From assembly GCF_029916425.1 (NCBI RefSeq), contig NZ_JAHAVQ010000003.1, positions 1 through 64,000 on the forward strand: a stretch of 64,000 nt of DNA. Direction: 5' to 3'. Source of the DNA: Liquorilactobacillus sicerae. Lineage in GTDB: Bacteria; Bacillota; Bacilli; Lactobacillales; Lactobacillaceae. Made by a program: the position numbers and the translations under genes. Positions 52,304-61,517 of the stretch are shown here, piece by piece. Position 1 is the first letter of the stretch, and every line of letters starts with the position of its first letter. Below the pieces are notes generated by a model that ran no database searches, was not told where the DNA came from, and saw only the letters and a list, made by a program, of their open reading frames with translations.

Positions 52304-53176
52304 TTATAACAAAAATGAATGTTCATTTTTATTCATTTCCTCGATTCGATTTAATCGCTGATCAATATTAGGAATTTTGCTTGAAATATCTCGCATCAAT
52401 AAATTTATTAATAGCAACGGTGTACTATAGACATCGAAAACTGAAGAAATTGTAATTGGACTAATTAAAGCAACCTTTGAATATTTAACTATTGGCGACA
52501 AGCGACTATCTGTAATTGAAATAATCTTGAAGCCCTTATTATTTAAATCTTGCATTTTTTTCAAAAGAGAGCTTGAATAACGTGGAAAAAACGTCGTAAA
52601 TATCAAACTTTTTTTAGGATCTTCTAAATCAACATTCTCCCAAGCTGGAGTACCATAATCCAGCTTGTAAACGTTGGGTCTTAACCGACTAAAAATATAA
52701 TACATGTAAGGTAACAGCGTTTCAGACATCCGGTTTGACATTAAAAAAATTTTATCTGATTTTGCTAAGATCTCAACAACATTTTTATATTCTGCAGTTT
52801 GAGTTATCTCTTGAAGTTCCTTTAAGTTGTTGATTTCCTGATTTAAAATATTAAGGTTTTTATCATTTTCATCTTCATTATTAATAATTAAATGTCGTTT
52901 TTTAATTGTCATTTCTGAACTAATAATTTTTTGTAAATAACGTAAAAAATCATTATAGCCATTATAGCCCATTTTCGTGCAGAATCTTGAAACGCTTCCT
53001 TGACTCACACCTATTTTATTGCTTAAATTATCAGCCGTCATAAAAACTATCAAATTATATTTTTTTTCGATGTACCTGGCAATTTTCTGATTGACTTCTG
53101 AGGTTTGATCTACTGCTAACAAACGATCATCCAAATCCTTTTTATCCCTGATTTCCTTAACTTTCAAATGAATCAT
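52304..53176 (-). CDS. RpiR/MurR-family transcriptional regulator
   Basis: A protein of 290 residues. The N-terminal HTH_6 domain (ARYIEKKYNLIVFMTADNLS, then IGVSQGSVSRFCTKMGYNGYNDF) covers about residues 30-85. A C-terminal SIS-type domain (KIFLMSNRMSETLLPYMYYIFS, SLIFTTFFPRYSSSLLKKM and ISITDSRLSPIVKYS) normally binds a phosphosugar. As last gene of the hut-like cluster, overlapping hutD by 20 bases, it probably controls the cluster. An effector other than a sugar, such as urocanate, would be unusual for this family. Confidence 0.88.
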   Translation of the reverse strand: MIHLKVKEIRDKKDLDDRLLAVDQTSEVNQKIARYIEKKYNLIVFMTADNLSNKIGVSQGSVSRFCTKMGYNGYNDFLRYLQKIISSEMTIKKRHLIINNEDENDKNLNILNQEINNLKELQEITQTAEYKNVVEILAKSDKIFLMSNRMSETLLPYMYYIFSRLRPNVYKLDYGTPAWENVDLEDPKKSLIFTTFFPRYSSSLLKKMQDLNNKGFKIISITDSRLSPIVKYSKVALISPITISSVFDVYSTPLLLINLLMRDISSKIPNIDQRLNRIEEMNKNEHSFLL

Positions 53177-53747
53177 CTCTTTTCAAACAAAATATTGCTA
53201 CTTGTCCATTCAATTCTTTATTGTCCACTTTGAATTGGAGCTTTTGATGGTCAGAATTTTGAATTATTAGACAATCCTTTTCTCTTAGCTGAAATTCATT
53301 ATCGTTAAGAGACACTTTAGAATTCCCCTTTAAAGCAAAAACTCCGACTATCTCAACATCAAATTTAAACTTTGCTGGTAAGCTGATTAATTTCATCTGT
53401 GCTTGCCACTCAGGACGATAGATTAAATTGATATCCTCCGATACACCCAATGATTGAACCTGATCGCTCCCTGCAAAAAAATACGGTTGATTCTTTTTTA
53501 TTTTAAAACTTCGTAAATTATTTATCAAAGTAATCTCATCTTTAGTTGGAATTAAAATTCTTTTAAAACCGTTTAAATTCGAAAAAGTGCTTTTTTCAAT
53601 CTCAATCGTTGCGTAGGAGAAACGAAAAGCAAAATTTCTTTGCTGGTAATCTCCATCCTCAGGATAAAGATAAACTTCCGTTGTCTCCCCACCTAGCCAT
53701 GATTGTCTAACATATGAATTATGTTTCCTTAAAATAATTTTTGTCAT
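53157..53747 (-). CDS. hutD: HutD/Ves-family protein
   Basis: A cupin-like protein of 196 residues, found with histidine-utilisation genes and thought to modulate the pathway or bind an intermediate. The family start QSWLGGETTEVYLYPEDGDY (W-x-G-G-x-T-x-E) is clear, followed by FAFRFSYATIEIEKSTFSNL, GFKRILIP and a C-terminal beta-barrel half (LNDNEFQLREKDCLIIQN). It supports a histidine or urocanate theme for the cluster. A terminator separates it from hutI. Confidence 0.85.
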   Translation of the reverse strand: MTKIILRKHNSYVRQSWLGGETTEVYLYPEDGDYQQRNFAFRFSYATIEIEKSTFSNLNGFKRILIPTKDEITLINNLRSFKIKKNQPYFFAGSDQVQSLGVSEDINLIYRPEWQAQMKLISLPAKFKFDVEIVGVFALKGNSKVSLNDNEFQLREKDCLIIQNSDHQKLQFKVDNKELNGQVAIFCLKRDDSFES

Positions 53748-53770
53748 TAATATTCCTCACCTGTTCATTA

Positions 53771-53813
53771 AATAAAAAGAGGATAAACTATGGTCTAGCA
53801 TAATCCATCCTCT
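53771..53813 (-). terminator. Terminator between hutI and hutD
   Basis: On the minus strand AGAGGAT and ATCCTCT pair across a 22-base loop and are followed by TTTTTATT. It may lower transcription into hutD and the regulator gene. Confidence 0.55.
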
Positions 53814-53831
53814 ATAATTAGGCTTAAATTT

Positions 53832-55094
53832 TTACGCTTGATAAACCAATTTTCCATTTTTAATAACTTTAGAAACAATATTATTTCCAGTATTGTACAA
53901 TAGGTAACGAAAATCGGAATAGTTTAAAAAGACAATATCGCCAATCTTTCCAGGCTCCAAACTGCCCTTTTCATCAGCAATATCTAACGCAGCTGCCCCA
54001 TTCAAGGTTAAGGCAGTTAATATCTCATTCATCGTCATTTTCATTGAAAAGCTTGATAATGCAACTATCAGCGGAATTGAACAAGTAAAGGAGCTACCAG
54101 GATTATAATCTGAGGCAAGTGCGACCCCACAGCCCTTATCAATTAGCTCGCGCGCGGGAGCAAAGTTTTCTTTTAAACAAAAAGCAGTACAAGGCAACAG
54201 CGTCGCAACTGTATTCTTTTTCCGGCTAAGTTCATCAATTTCAGCTAAGGAAATTTTTATTAAATGGTCTGCCGAAACTGCATCTAATTCCGAAGCCAAT
54301 TTAACTCCATTTAAATTGGCAATTTCGTCTGCGTGCATTTTAATTTTGAATCCAAGTTTTTTGGCTGATTTTAGCAGTTTACTAGAGCTTTCTAAATCAA
54401 AAACTCCCTGATCACAAAAAACATCGACAAATTCAGCTAGCTCTTCTTCCTTGATCACCGGTAAAACTTCTTTTATTATAAATTCGATATATTCATCAGT
54501 TTTGTTTTCAAATTCACGTGGAATAGCATGAGCTCCTAGATAGGTGACTGAAATATCCACCGGTTGAATAACATTCAATTCTCTAAAAGCTCGTAATTGT
54601 TTAAGTTCAGCTTCCTTATCCAATCCATATCCGCTTTTGCCTTCCACAGTAGTTATTCCTTGATGCAACATTTCCTGCAATCGATTTGAACCTAGTTTTT
54701 TTAACTTGGCTGAAGATACCTTACGCGTTGCATCAACTGTTGCCTGGATTCCGCCACCTTTTTCCATTATCTCCATATATGTTGATCCAGCAACTCTCTC
54801 ACAAAATTCATCGAGTCGATATCCTGCAAAAAGGAAATGGGTATGCGAATCGACAAATCCAGGAACAAGTGTTGATCCAGTTGCGTCTATGATCTTATCA
54901 AAGGTTGAGATATTTCTACTCTTAACTTTTTCTATCACTTCATCTGTTTTGCCAATATATTTTATTAGTCCATTCTCAAGGAAAATCGCACCATCATTAA
55001 TAATTTTTATTTGATTCATTTCCTTGCCATGCTTGATAGAATTCCCAATTGGAGTTGCAATTTGGCTCGCATGTAGAATTAATAAATTTTCCAT
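53832..55094 (-). CDS. hutI: Imidazolonepropionase
   Basis: Hydrolyses imidazolone propionate to N-formimino-L-glutamate. It is an amidohydrolase of 420 residues. Metal site: PGFVDSHTHFLFAG (HxH), a histidine in YLGAHAIP, KMHADEIANL and ALASDYNPGS (Asp). Substrate motifs are RLDEFCERVAGSTYMEI and EGKSGYGLD. The layout and length are normal. It follows hutU with only six bases between, in one operon. Confidence 0.96.
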   Translation of the reverse strand: MENLLILHASQIATPIGNSIKHGKEMNQIKIINDGAIFLENGLIKYIGKTDEVIEKVKSRNISTFDKIIDATGSTLVPGFVDSHTHFLFAGYRLDEFCERVAGSTYMEIMEKGGGIQATVDATRKVSSAKLKKLGSNRLQEMLHQGITTVEGKSGYGLDKEAELKQLRAFRELNVIQPVDISVTYLGAHAIPREFENKTDEYIEFIIKEVLPVIKEEELAEFVDVFCDQGVFDLESSSKLLKSAKKLGFKIKMHADEIANLNGVKLASELDAVSADHLIKISLAEIDELSRKKNTVATLLPCTAFCLKENFAPARELIDKGCGVALASDYNPGSSFTCSIPLIVALSSFSMKMTMNEILTALTLNGAAALDIADEKGSLEPGKIGDIVFLNYSDFRYLLYNTGNNIVSKVIKNGKLVYQA

Positions 55095-55100
55095 TATTTA

Positions 55101-57176
55101 TCACGCTTTCGGAAAAGTTTTTTCAACTGATTTGTTAATCAAATCTTTTTCTGCTAAATACGGCTCAGTAATATGAGCCTCACCTTTGAATTTATTGTTA
55201 AATTCTTGAGTTGTTTCCATTGCATTTTTATTTCTTGCCCAATTTCTTCGTGCTACTCCACCCATAACATCCCAGAGAATTGCTTTTTTAATAATTTCAT
55301 CAACACGCTCACTTCCATCAAGCACTAAACCAAATCCACCATTAATGGCACGTCCGATTCCTACCCCGCCACCATTATGCAGTGTTACTAAACTCATTCC
55401 GCGAGCTGCATTGCCAGCAAAACATTGAACAGCCATGTCAGCCATAACATTGCTTCCATCATGAATGTTTGAAGTTTCTCTAAAAGGAGAATCTGTTCCA
55501 CTAACATCATGATGATCACGGCCAATCATAACCGGACCAATTTCACCTTTTCTCACTAGTTCATTAAATTTAAGCGCTATTCTAATTCGGCCTTCAGCAT
55601 CTTGATAAAGAATGCGAGCTTGTGTCCCAACCACTAATTTATTTTTTTCTGCATCGCGTATCCATTTGTAATTATCCAAGTCCTGATAGCGACGATATTT
55701 ATCTATACAATCCATTGCAGCCTGATCAGTTTTTTGTAAATCTTCTTTCTTTCCAGACAGACAAACCCAACGAAATGGTCCATATCCATAATCAAACAAA
55801 TTTGGTCCCATTATATCTTCAACGTATGATGGAAGAATAAAACCATCTTTATCGTCAATACCATTTTTTGATACTTCCTTAACACCTGAATCATAAACAG
55901 CTTTTAAGAAAGAGTTCCCATAATCAAAGAAATAAGTTCCTTTTTTATGAAGCTCTTCAACCAATTCAAAATGTTTGTGTAAAGTTTTATCGACTAATTT
56001 ATGAAACTTCTCTCGATCATCTTTTAACATTTTTGTACGTTCTTCAAAAGTTATACCTTGTGGGCAATATCCTCCTTCATAGACGGCGTGGCAAGATGTC
56101 TGATCAGATAACAAATCAACATGAATGTCATGATCGATAACATATTTCAATAAATCTACTATATTTCCATGATAAGCAACTGATAAAGCTTTTTTGTTTT
56201 TTAAAGCATCTTCAACCTTTTTGAATATCTTATTCAAATCATCTGAATAAACGTCCACCCAGCCTTGATCCAAGCGTGTTTTTACTCTAGAGAGATCTAC
56301 TTCGGCAATTACTGAAACAGAATTTGCAATTTTTGCAGCCTTAGGTTGTGCTCCGCTCATTCCGCCTAAACCTGAACTAATAAATAATTTCCCTTTTAAA
56401 TCATCTTTTAAAGGAATTCCCAGTTTTTGACGCCCAGCATTTAATAAAGTATTATAAGTCCCATGTACAATTCCTTGCGGACCGATATACATCCAACCGC
56501 CAGCCGTCATTTGACCATAGTTGGCAACTCCCATTTCCTCAGCAACTTCCCAATCTTTTAAATTATCAAATTCGCCAACCATTAAACCATTTGTAATAAT
56601 AACTCTTGGGGCGGTTGATTCAGATGGGAAAAGCCCTACCGGATGACCTGATTCAATAACTAAAGTCTGATCATCAGTTAACTGTTGCAAATATTTTTTG
56701 ATTAATTGGTATTGCATCCAGTTCTGACAAACACTTCCCGTTTCACCGTAAGTAACTAATTCATATGGATATAAACCGACTTCAAAATCAAGATTATTAT
56801 CAATCATAACTTGAAAAGCTTTACCTTCAAGACTTTTTCCTTGATATTCATCGATTGGATGTCCATAGACTCTTCCTTCAGGCCGAAAACGATAACCATA
56901 AATTCGACCTCTAGTATACAATTCGTTCAAAAATTCCGGTATCAACTTTTTATGAAATTTTGGTGGAATATATCTTAAAGCATTCTTCAAAGCAACTTTT
57001 GTTTGGTCCATTGTCAAGCGGAACCCACGCGAGGGTGCCCTCCTAATTCCTTCAACAAATTTCGGATAAGCAGGAAGTTCATCATCAACTAATGACAATT
57101 CAATCGGTTTTTCGTTAATTTTGATCTTACTTAAAATTTCAGAAACTTCTTGATCTTTATTTTTTACACCACTCAT
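55101..57176 (-). CDS. hutU: Urocanate hydratase (long form)
   Basis: Adds water to urocanate using tightly bound NAD+. It has 691 residues, longer than the ~555-residue Bacillus and Pseudomonas enzyme, as in streptococcal-type urocanases. Core motifs are GGWMYIGPQGIVHGTYNTLL, GLGGMSGAQPKAAKIAN (NAD site), LLSDQTSCHAVYEGGYCPQG and IGRDHHDVSGTDSPFRE, then SLVTLHNGGGVGIGRAI. It is the anchor for naming the cluster. It ends seven bases before hutI. Confidence 0.96.
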   Translation of the reverse strand: MSGVKNKDQEVSEILSKIKINEKPIELSLVDDELPAYPKFVEGIRRAPSRGFRLTMDQTKVALKNALRYIPPKFHKKLIPEFLNELYTRGRIYGYRFRPEGRVYGHPIDEYQGKSLEGKAFQVMIDNNLDFEVGLYPYELVTYGETGSVCQNWMQYQLIKKYLQQLTDDQTLVIESGHPVGLFPSESTAPRVIITNGLMVGEFDNLKDWEVAEEMGVANYGQMTAGGWMYIGPQGIVHGTYNTLLNAGRQKLGIPLKDDLKGKLFISSGLGGMSGAQPKAAKIANSVSVIAEVDLSRVKTRLDQGWVDVYSDDLNKIFKKVEDALKNKKALSVAYHGNIVDLLKYVIDHDIHVDLLSDQTSCHAVYEGGYCPQGITFEERTKMLKDDREKFHKLVDKTLHKHFELVEELHKKGTYFFDYGNSFLKAVYDSGVKEVSKNGIDDKDGFILPSYVEDIMGPNLFDYGYGPFRWVCLSGKKEDLQKTDQAAMDCIDKYRRYQDLDNYKWIRDAEKNKLVVGTQARILYQDAEGRIRIALKFNELVRKGEIGPVMIGRDHHDVSGTDSPFRETSNIHDGSNVMADMAVQCFAGNAARGMSLVTLHNGGGVGIGRAINGGFGLVLDGSERVDEIIKKAILWDVMGGVARRNWARNKNAMETTQEFNNKFKGEAHITEPYLAEKDLINKSVEKTFPKA

Positions 57177-57200
57177 TAAAAATTCATTTCCTTTCTAGAA

Positions 57201-58535
57201 TTAATCAATACTTTCGAAATAACTCATTGTTTGATCAACTTTTCGCATAATACTTTCTTCATCGATTTTGCTTAACTTGCCATCTTTAACAGTTTCCTCA
57301 CCATTTACAAACACTGTTTTAATCGCAGTCGGCTGCAATGAATATACAATGTTAGGTAAAAGTTGTTCTAAATTATTACTTAATGGCTTCATCGAAAAAT
57401 CATTTAAGTCAATACCAACAAAATCAGCTAAGGCACCCGGCTTTATTTCTCCAGCATTTATGTCTAATTGCTTAGCTCCGTTTTTTGTGCCCATATCAAA
57501 AGCTTGTTTGCATTTGACACAAAGTGCATCCTGTGTGGCAGCCTTTTGCAATAAGGCTGTCATTCGCATTTCTTCAAAAACGCTAATTCGATTATTTCCA
57601 CAAGCTCCATCGCTGCCGAGTGCGATGTTAATCTGATTAGCCGCCATTGCAGGAATATTTGTTATGCCATCCGCTAAAAACATATTACTGGATGGACAAT
57701 AATTTAACGCAGCATGCTTGTTTCCTAATAACTTAATTTCATTATCATTTAGCCAAACACCATGTACCAGCACTAAAGAAGAATCCACAACACCTAACTT
57801 GTCCAAATATTCAACTGTTCGCAAGTGATGTTTCTCAAGTGTGGCCTTAACTTCAAATGGTTCCTCTGCAACATGAATATGAAATTTAGTACCCATTTCT
57901 TGGGCTAAATTATGACCAGCCTGAATCATTTCTGGACTTGCTCCGTGTAAACTGTGGGGGGCTGGCAAAACTGTAACTAATGGATCACTTTGATGCTTTT
58001 CCGCTAATTTTTTAGTATTGGCAACTGCTTCTTTAATCGATTCTAAATAACCATCAGGTGCACCATCCCAGTCGTACATGGTTCTAGCAAGAACTAATCG
58101 AATACCGATATCCTTAGCTGCCTGAATAATCGCTTCATCTGAGTCATTGCCGAAATTATGGAGATAGAAGAAATCACAAACAGTTGTGACACCACATCTC
58201 ATCATTTCTGCATAAGCAAATAATGCACCATTATAAATATCTTCCAACCTCATTTTAGGTGAGTACTTATAAAGTGAATTATCACGCCATTTTAAAAAAG
58301 GTTGATCAATAGCTATTCCTCGTAACAAGCTCTGAAAAGAATGATTGTGCGTATTAACTGTTCCCGGGACAAAAACCAAATTCTTATATTTATAGGAAGG
58401 AACTTGCGCATATTTTTTTAACATACCTGCTTGTGGTCCCAGATCTGTGATTGTATTGTTGGTAATTAGAATCGCCCAGTCTGTTTTAAAGCCAGCATTT
58501 GTATATAAATATTTTGGCAATAATATTTTTTGCAT
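57201..58535 (-). CDS. HutF-like amidohydrolase, probable N-formimino-L-glutamate deiminase
   Basis: A metal-dependent deaminase of the COG0402 type, 444 residues. Metal ligands: NTHNHSFQSLL (HxH), HIHVAEEPFE and LGSDGACG. Compared with Pseudomonas HutF, the spacing and content of FQSLLRG, LKWRDNSLYK, GVTTVCDFFYLHN and APHSLHGASP are close to its HAFQRAMAG, WRELMYR, AEFHYVHH and APHSLRAV blocks as I recall them, so formiminoglutamate deimination to N-formylglutamate is likely. TrzN/guanine-deaminase-like relatives use other substrates, so the call is inferred from context as well. It overlaps the M20 gene stop. Confidence 0.7.
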   Translation of the reverse strand: MQKILLPKYLYTNAGFKTDWAILITNNTITDLGPQAGMLKKYAQVPSYKYKNLVFVPGTVNTHNHSFQSLLRGIAIDQPFLKWRDNSLYKYSPKMRLEDIYNGALFAYAEMMRCGVTTVCDFFYLHNFGNDSDEAIIQAAKDIGIRLVLARTMYDWDGAPDGYLESIKEAVANTKKLAEKHQSDPLVTVLPAPHSLHGASPEMIQAGHNLAQEMGTKFHIHVAEEPFEVKATLEKHHLRTVEYLDKLGVVDSSLVLVHGVWLNDNEIKLLGNKHAALNYCPSSNMFLADGITNIPAMAANQINIALGSDGACGNNRISVFEEMRMTALLQKAATQDALCVKCKQAFDMGTKNGAKQLDINAGEIKPGALADFVGIDLNDFSMKPLSNNLEQLLPNIVYSLQPTAIKTVFVNGEETVKDGKLSKIDEESIMRKVDQTMSYFESID

Positions 58536-59815
58536 TAATCTAACTCCCTGTCTAAGTCCAAAATGGTTTGTAATAGCACATTCCCAGCAACTTCAATATC
58601 TTCAATTTTTGAATACTCTTCCTTGCAATGACTTTTACCATCAATACTTTTAACAAATAACATTCCTGACCGACCAATATGAGCCATATTAGCCGCGTCG
58701 TGTCCTGCCATACTAGTAAAAACCTTTAAATTAAGATTTGAGTCAGCTGCGATTGTATTGGAAAATGTCTGAATGATCTTAGCATTAAGATCAACTGGCT
58801 TTTGATTTAAGATTACGTTACGCGTAACTTTAAGGCCAATTTTCTCCAGGTTTGTAAACAATTTACCCAAGTAGCTGATTGCCTCTTCGACTAAGCCCCA
58901 GTCCCCGGAACGTAAATCTACATTAAAACGCACCCGACCTGGAATAATATTAGCAGCATTGGGCTCAATCTCAGCAAAACCAATTGTCCCAACAACAGGC
59001 TCATTACTCTCCAGACTCTGTAAATATTCTCGCAGCTTAACATTGAGCCAGCTTAATGACAAAAGTGCATCTTTGCGATGAAAAAGATCAGTTGTCCCTG
59101 CATGATTAGCTTCACCATCAATAACAACCAACTCTCGATAGATACCAGTTATTTTTTTGACAACAGCTACTGGATCACCACTATCAAATAACCTTCTGCC
59201 TTGTTCAATATGGCATTCAATAAAAGCTGTAAAATCATTATCTAACCAGCGAGCACTTTCTAAATTCTTAAAGTTTCCACCTAAACGATCAATGGCCGTT
59301 GCGAGCGGTTCACCAGTTTCAATGTTTTTAAACTTTGCCAAATACTTTTTATCAACCACTCCAGAAATTATTTTGCTTCCGAGGGTAGAAATTTGATAAG
59401 GATTAGGTTCTTCGCCAGTTAAAGAAATCAATTTTAGCGGATGTTTTAATTTGATTTGCTTTTCAACCATCGTTTGAAAAGCTTCAGTGGCAAGTAAAAC
59501 TCCCAGTGCACCATCATACTTACCGCCTTCTGGAACACTATCATTATGTGAGCCAATAATTAATGGCTTTAGCGATTTGTTGGTTGAATATGGATATTCT
59601 CCCCATAAATTTGCAGCTGCATCCGTCGTCACAGAGATATTAAAGTTCTGCTGCCAATAAGTTTTGATCCAGTTTCTTGATTCAATGTCAGCTTTGGAAG
59701 CTAATGAACGATTTATGCCACCTTGTTTGCTTAAACCAATCTGACCTAAGTTTTCAATATTTTTTTTAATTCTGTCTTTATTAATTTTCAACTCAATTAA
59801 ATTGCTTTTTACCAA
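58535..59815 (-). CDS. M20-family Zn-dependent amidohydrolase (AllC/carbamoylase-like), possible N-formylglutamate deformylase
   Basis: A protein of 426 residues related to N-carbamoyl-L-amino-acid hydrolases and allantoate amidohydrolases. Metal and catalytic blocks: IGSHNDSVPEGGKYDGALGV, LISLTGEEPNPYQ (Glu pair), ECHIEQGRRLFDSGDPVAVV, ANHAGTTDLFHRKDAL and FTSMAGHDAANMAHIG (last His). Between a HutF-like gene and a transporter, the likely job is release of glutamate from the N-formyl compound, the step normally done by HutG, which is absent. It starts at a TTG. The substrate is inferred. Confidence 0.8.
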   Translation of the reverse strand: MVKSNLIELKINKDRIKKNIENLGQIGLSKQGGINRSLASKADIESRNWIKTYWQQNFNISVTTDAAANLWGEYPYSTNKSLKPLIIGSHNDSVPEGGKYDGALGVLLATEAFQTMVEKQIKLKHPLKLISLTGEEPNPYQISTLGSKIISGVVDKKYLAKFKNIETGEPLATAIDRLGGNFKNLESARWLDNDFTAFIECHIEQGRRLFDSGDPVAVVKKITGIYRELVVIDGEANHAGTTDLFHRKDALLSLSWLNVKLREYLQSLESNEPVVGTIGFAEIEPNAANIIPGRVRFNVDLRSGDWGLVEEAISYLGKLFTNLEKIGLKVTRNVILNQKPVDLNAKIIQTFSNTIAADSNLNLKVFTSMAGHDAANMAHIGRSGMLFVKSIDGKSHCKEEYSKIEDIEVAGNVLLQTILDLDRELD

Positions 59816-59860
59816 TCATTCAACCTTCTTTAAAATAATAAGCATTATTAATGTTTATTA

Positions 59861-60625
59861 TTACAATGATTTGGATCTAATTAACTTGCTGGCGATTCCT
59901 TTATATTTTAGAAATTCTGATGTTAGTCTTGTTTCAAACTTTCTTTGCTCACCAAGTTCTATTTTTAAAATTTTCTTAATTTTGCCTGGATGTGAGCTCA
60001 TTATTACAACTCGATTAGCTAGCAAGATGGCTTCTTCAACATCATGTGTAACCATAACAATGGTTTTAGGTGATTTTTGCCAGATATCAAGCAATAAATC
60101 CTGCATGTCTTCTCTAGTTTGCATATCAAGTGCCCCAAATGGTTCATCTAAAAGTAACACTTCAGGATCATTTGCTAAACCTCTAGCTAATGCCACTCTT
60201 TGTTGCATTCCTCCGGAAAGATTTTTAGGATATAACTCTTCAAATTCTTTTAAGCCCACCAAATTAATATATTTTTCAGCAATTTCAGCTCTATCTTTTT
60301 TATCAATTCCTTTTTGCCTTAACCCAAATTCAACATTTTTTTTAACAGTCATCCAAGGAAATAAGCTATAGTGCTGAAAGACCATTCCCCTATCAGGACC
60401 TGGGCCATCGATTTCCCGTGAATGACACTTAACTTCACCTTCCGAAGCATTTTCTAACCCACCAATTATTCTTAAAAGAGTAGATTTGCCACAACCTGAT
60501 CTGCCGATAATAGAAACAAATTCTTTGTCATGCACTGTTAGGTTAATGTCACTGAGAGCTTGAACATCTCCATTTTTTGTATGAAATTTTTTTGAAACAT
60601 TTTTTACTTCAATACTTTCATCCAT
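59861..60625 (-). CDS. ABC transporter ATP-binding protein (TauB/SsuB-like)
   Basis: An ATPase of 254 residues. It has Walker A IIGRSGCGKSTLLRII, Q-loop GMVFQHYSLFPWMTV, signature NLSGGMQQRVALARGLA, Walker B EVLLLDEPFGALD and the H-loop MVTHDVEEAIL. FGALD and the short length are typical of the nitrate/sulfonate/taurine group. It is the third gene of a binding protein-permease-ATPase set inside the hut-like cluster, so it probably powers uptake of the compound degraded there. Confidence 0.93.
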   Translation of the reverse strand: MDESIEVKNVSKKFHTKNGDVQALSDINLTVHDKEFVSIIGRSGCGKSTLLRIIGGLENASEGEVKCHSREIDGPGPDRGMVFQHYSLFPWMTVKKNVEFGLRQKGIDKKDRAEIAEKYINLVGLKEFEELYPKNLSGGMQQRVALARGLANDPEVLLLDEPFGALDMQTREDMQDLLLDIWQKSPKTIVMVTHDVEEAILLANRVVIMSSHPGKIKKILKIELGEQRKFETRLTSEFLKYKGIASKLIRSKSL

Positions 60626-60638
60626 AATTCAAGTCCTC

Positions 60639-61490
60639 CTAAAAATTCCAGGCAAACAATACTTTATTCAACAGTGTTAGAACCGTGTCGACTATTAGTC
60701 CAATTATTCCCAAAATTAAAATTCCTACAAAAATCCTATCAGTTTGAAAGGTTCGCTCTGCTTGAAGAATACTGAACCCAATACCTGATGAAGCTCCTAC
60801 TAACTCAGCAACAATAACGTATGTCCAAGCCCATCCCAAAACGATGCGAATAGTGTTCATAATATCAGGCAAGCTTTTAGGTAATATTACTTTCCACAAA
60901 ACGTTCAGAGTATTCGTTCCAAGTGTATATGAAACCTCTATCAATGACTGATCAACATTTCTAATATCATTTGCAATCATTAAAACTAGCTGTGGTAAAC
61001 TTCCTAGAATTATAACTGCAATTTTTTCGGATTCACCAATTCCAATCCAAAAAATAAAAAGAGGAATGAAAGCTGAAGCCGGCATGTATCTAACGAAAGA
61101 AAAAACTGGTTCAAAAAATGCTGCAATAGGTTGATACGCTCCAACTAATATTCCTAATGGCAAAGCAACAATCAAAGCAATTAAAAAGCCAGTCATTACT
61201 CGATAAACAGTAATACTTATATCACTCCAAAACCCCGTCGAAAGCATGTTAGTCAGCGCACTAAACGTTGATGAAGGCGTTGGAACAAACATTGTACCAA
61301 CTATCTTCCCATAAGTTATCCAGCTCCAAAATAACAAAATTAGAACAAAGGCTAAAATTCCCAAAATTATTCTGTTTTTTCTAGAAATTTCTTTTTGAGG
61401 TACTAAAACTTTTTTCAAAATTGATTTTTTTTCTAATTTTGTTGATGTTTTTGCGATATATTCAGAATTCTCTACTTTTGAATCTGTCAT
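60639..61490 (-). CDS. ABC transporter permease (TauC/SsuC-like)
   Basis: A protein of 283 residues with six or seven helices and a basic cytoplasmic N-terminus of about 40 residues. The binding-protein-dependent permease loop PQLVLMIANDIRNVDQSLIE, then LPKSLPDIMNTIRIVLGWAWTYVIVAELVGA, is the family signature that contacts the ATPase. Place and spacing (14 bases from the ATPase gene) show one operon. Confidence 0.92.
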   Translation of the reverse strand: MTDSKVENSEYIAKTSTKLEKKSILKKVLVPQKEISRKNRIILGILAFVLILLFWSWITYGKIVGTMFVPTPSSTFSALTNMLSTGFWSDISITVYRVMTGFLIALIVALPLGILVGAYQPIAAFFEPVFSFVRYMPASAFIPLFIFWIGIGESEKIAVIILGSLPQLVLMIANDIRNVDQSLIEVSYTLGTNTLNVLWKVILPKSLPDIMNTIRIVLGWAWTYVIVAELVGASSGIGFSILQAERTFQTDRIFVGILILGIIGLIVDTVLTLLNKVLFAWNF

Positions 61491-61517
61491 CTTGTCACCA
61501 CTTTCAATATTAAAAAT

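Noticed and set aside
59802-60371. 189-codon plus-strand frame opposite the ABC ATPase
   Set aside because: Antisense to a gene with complete Walker and signature motifs.
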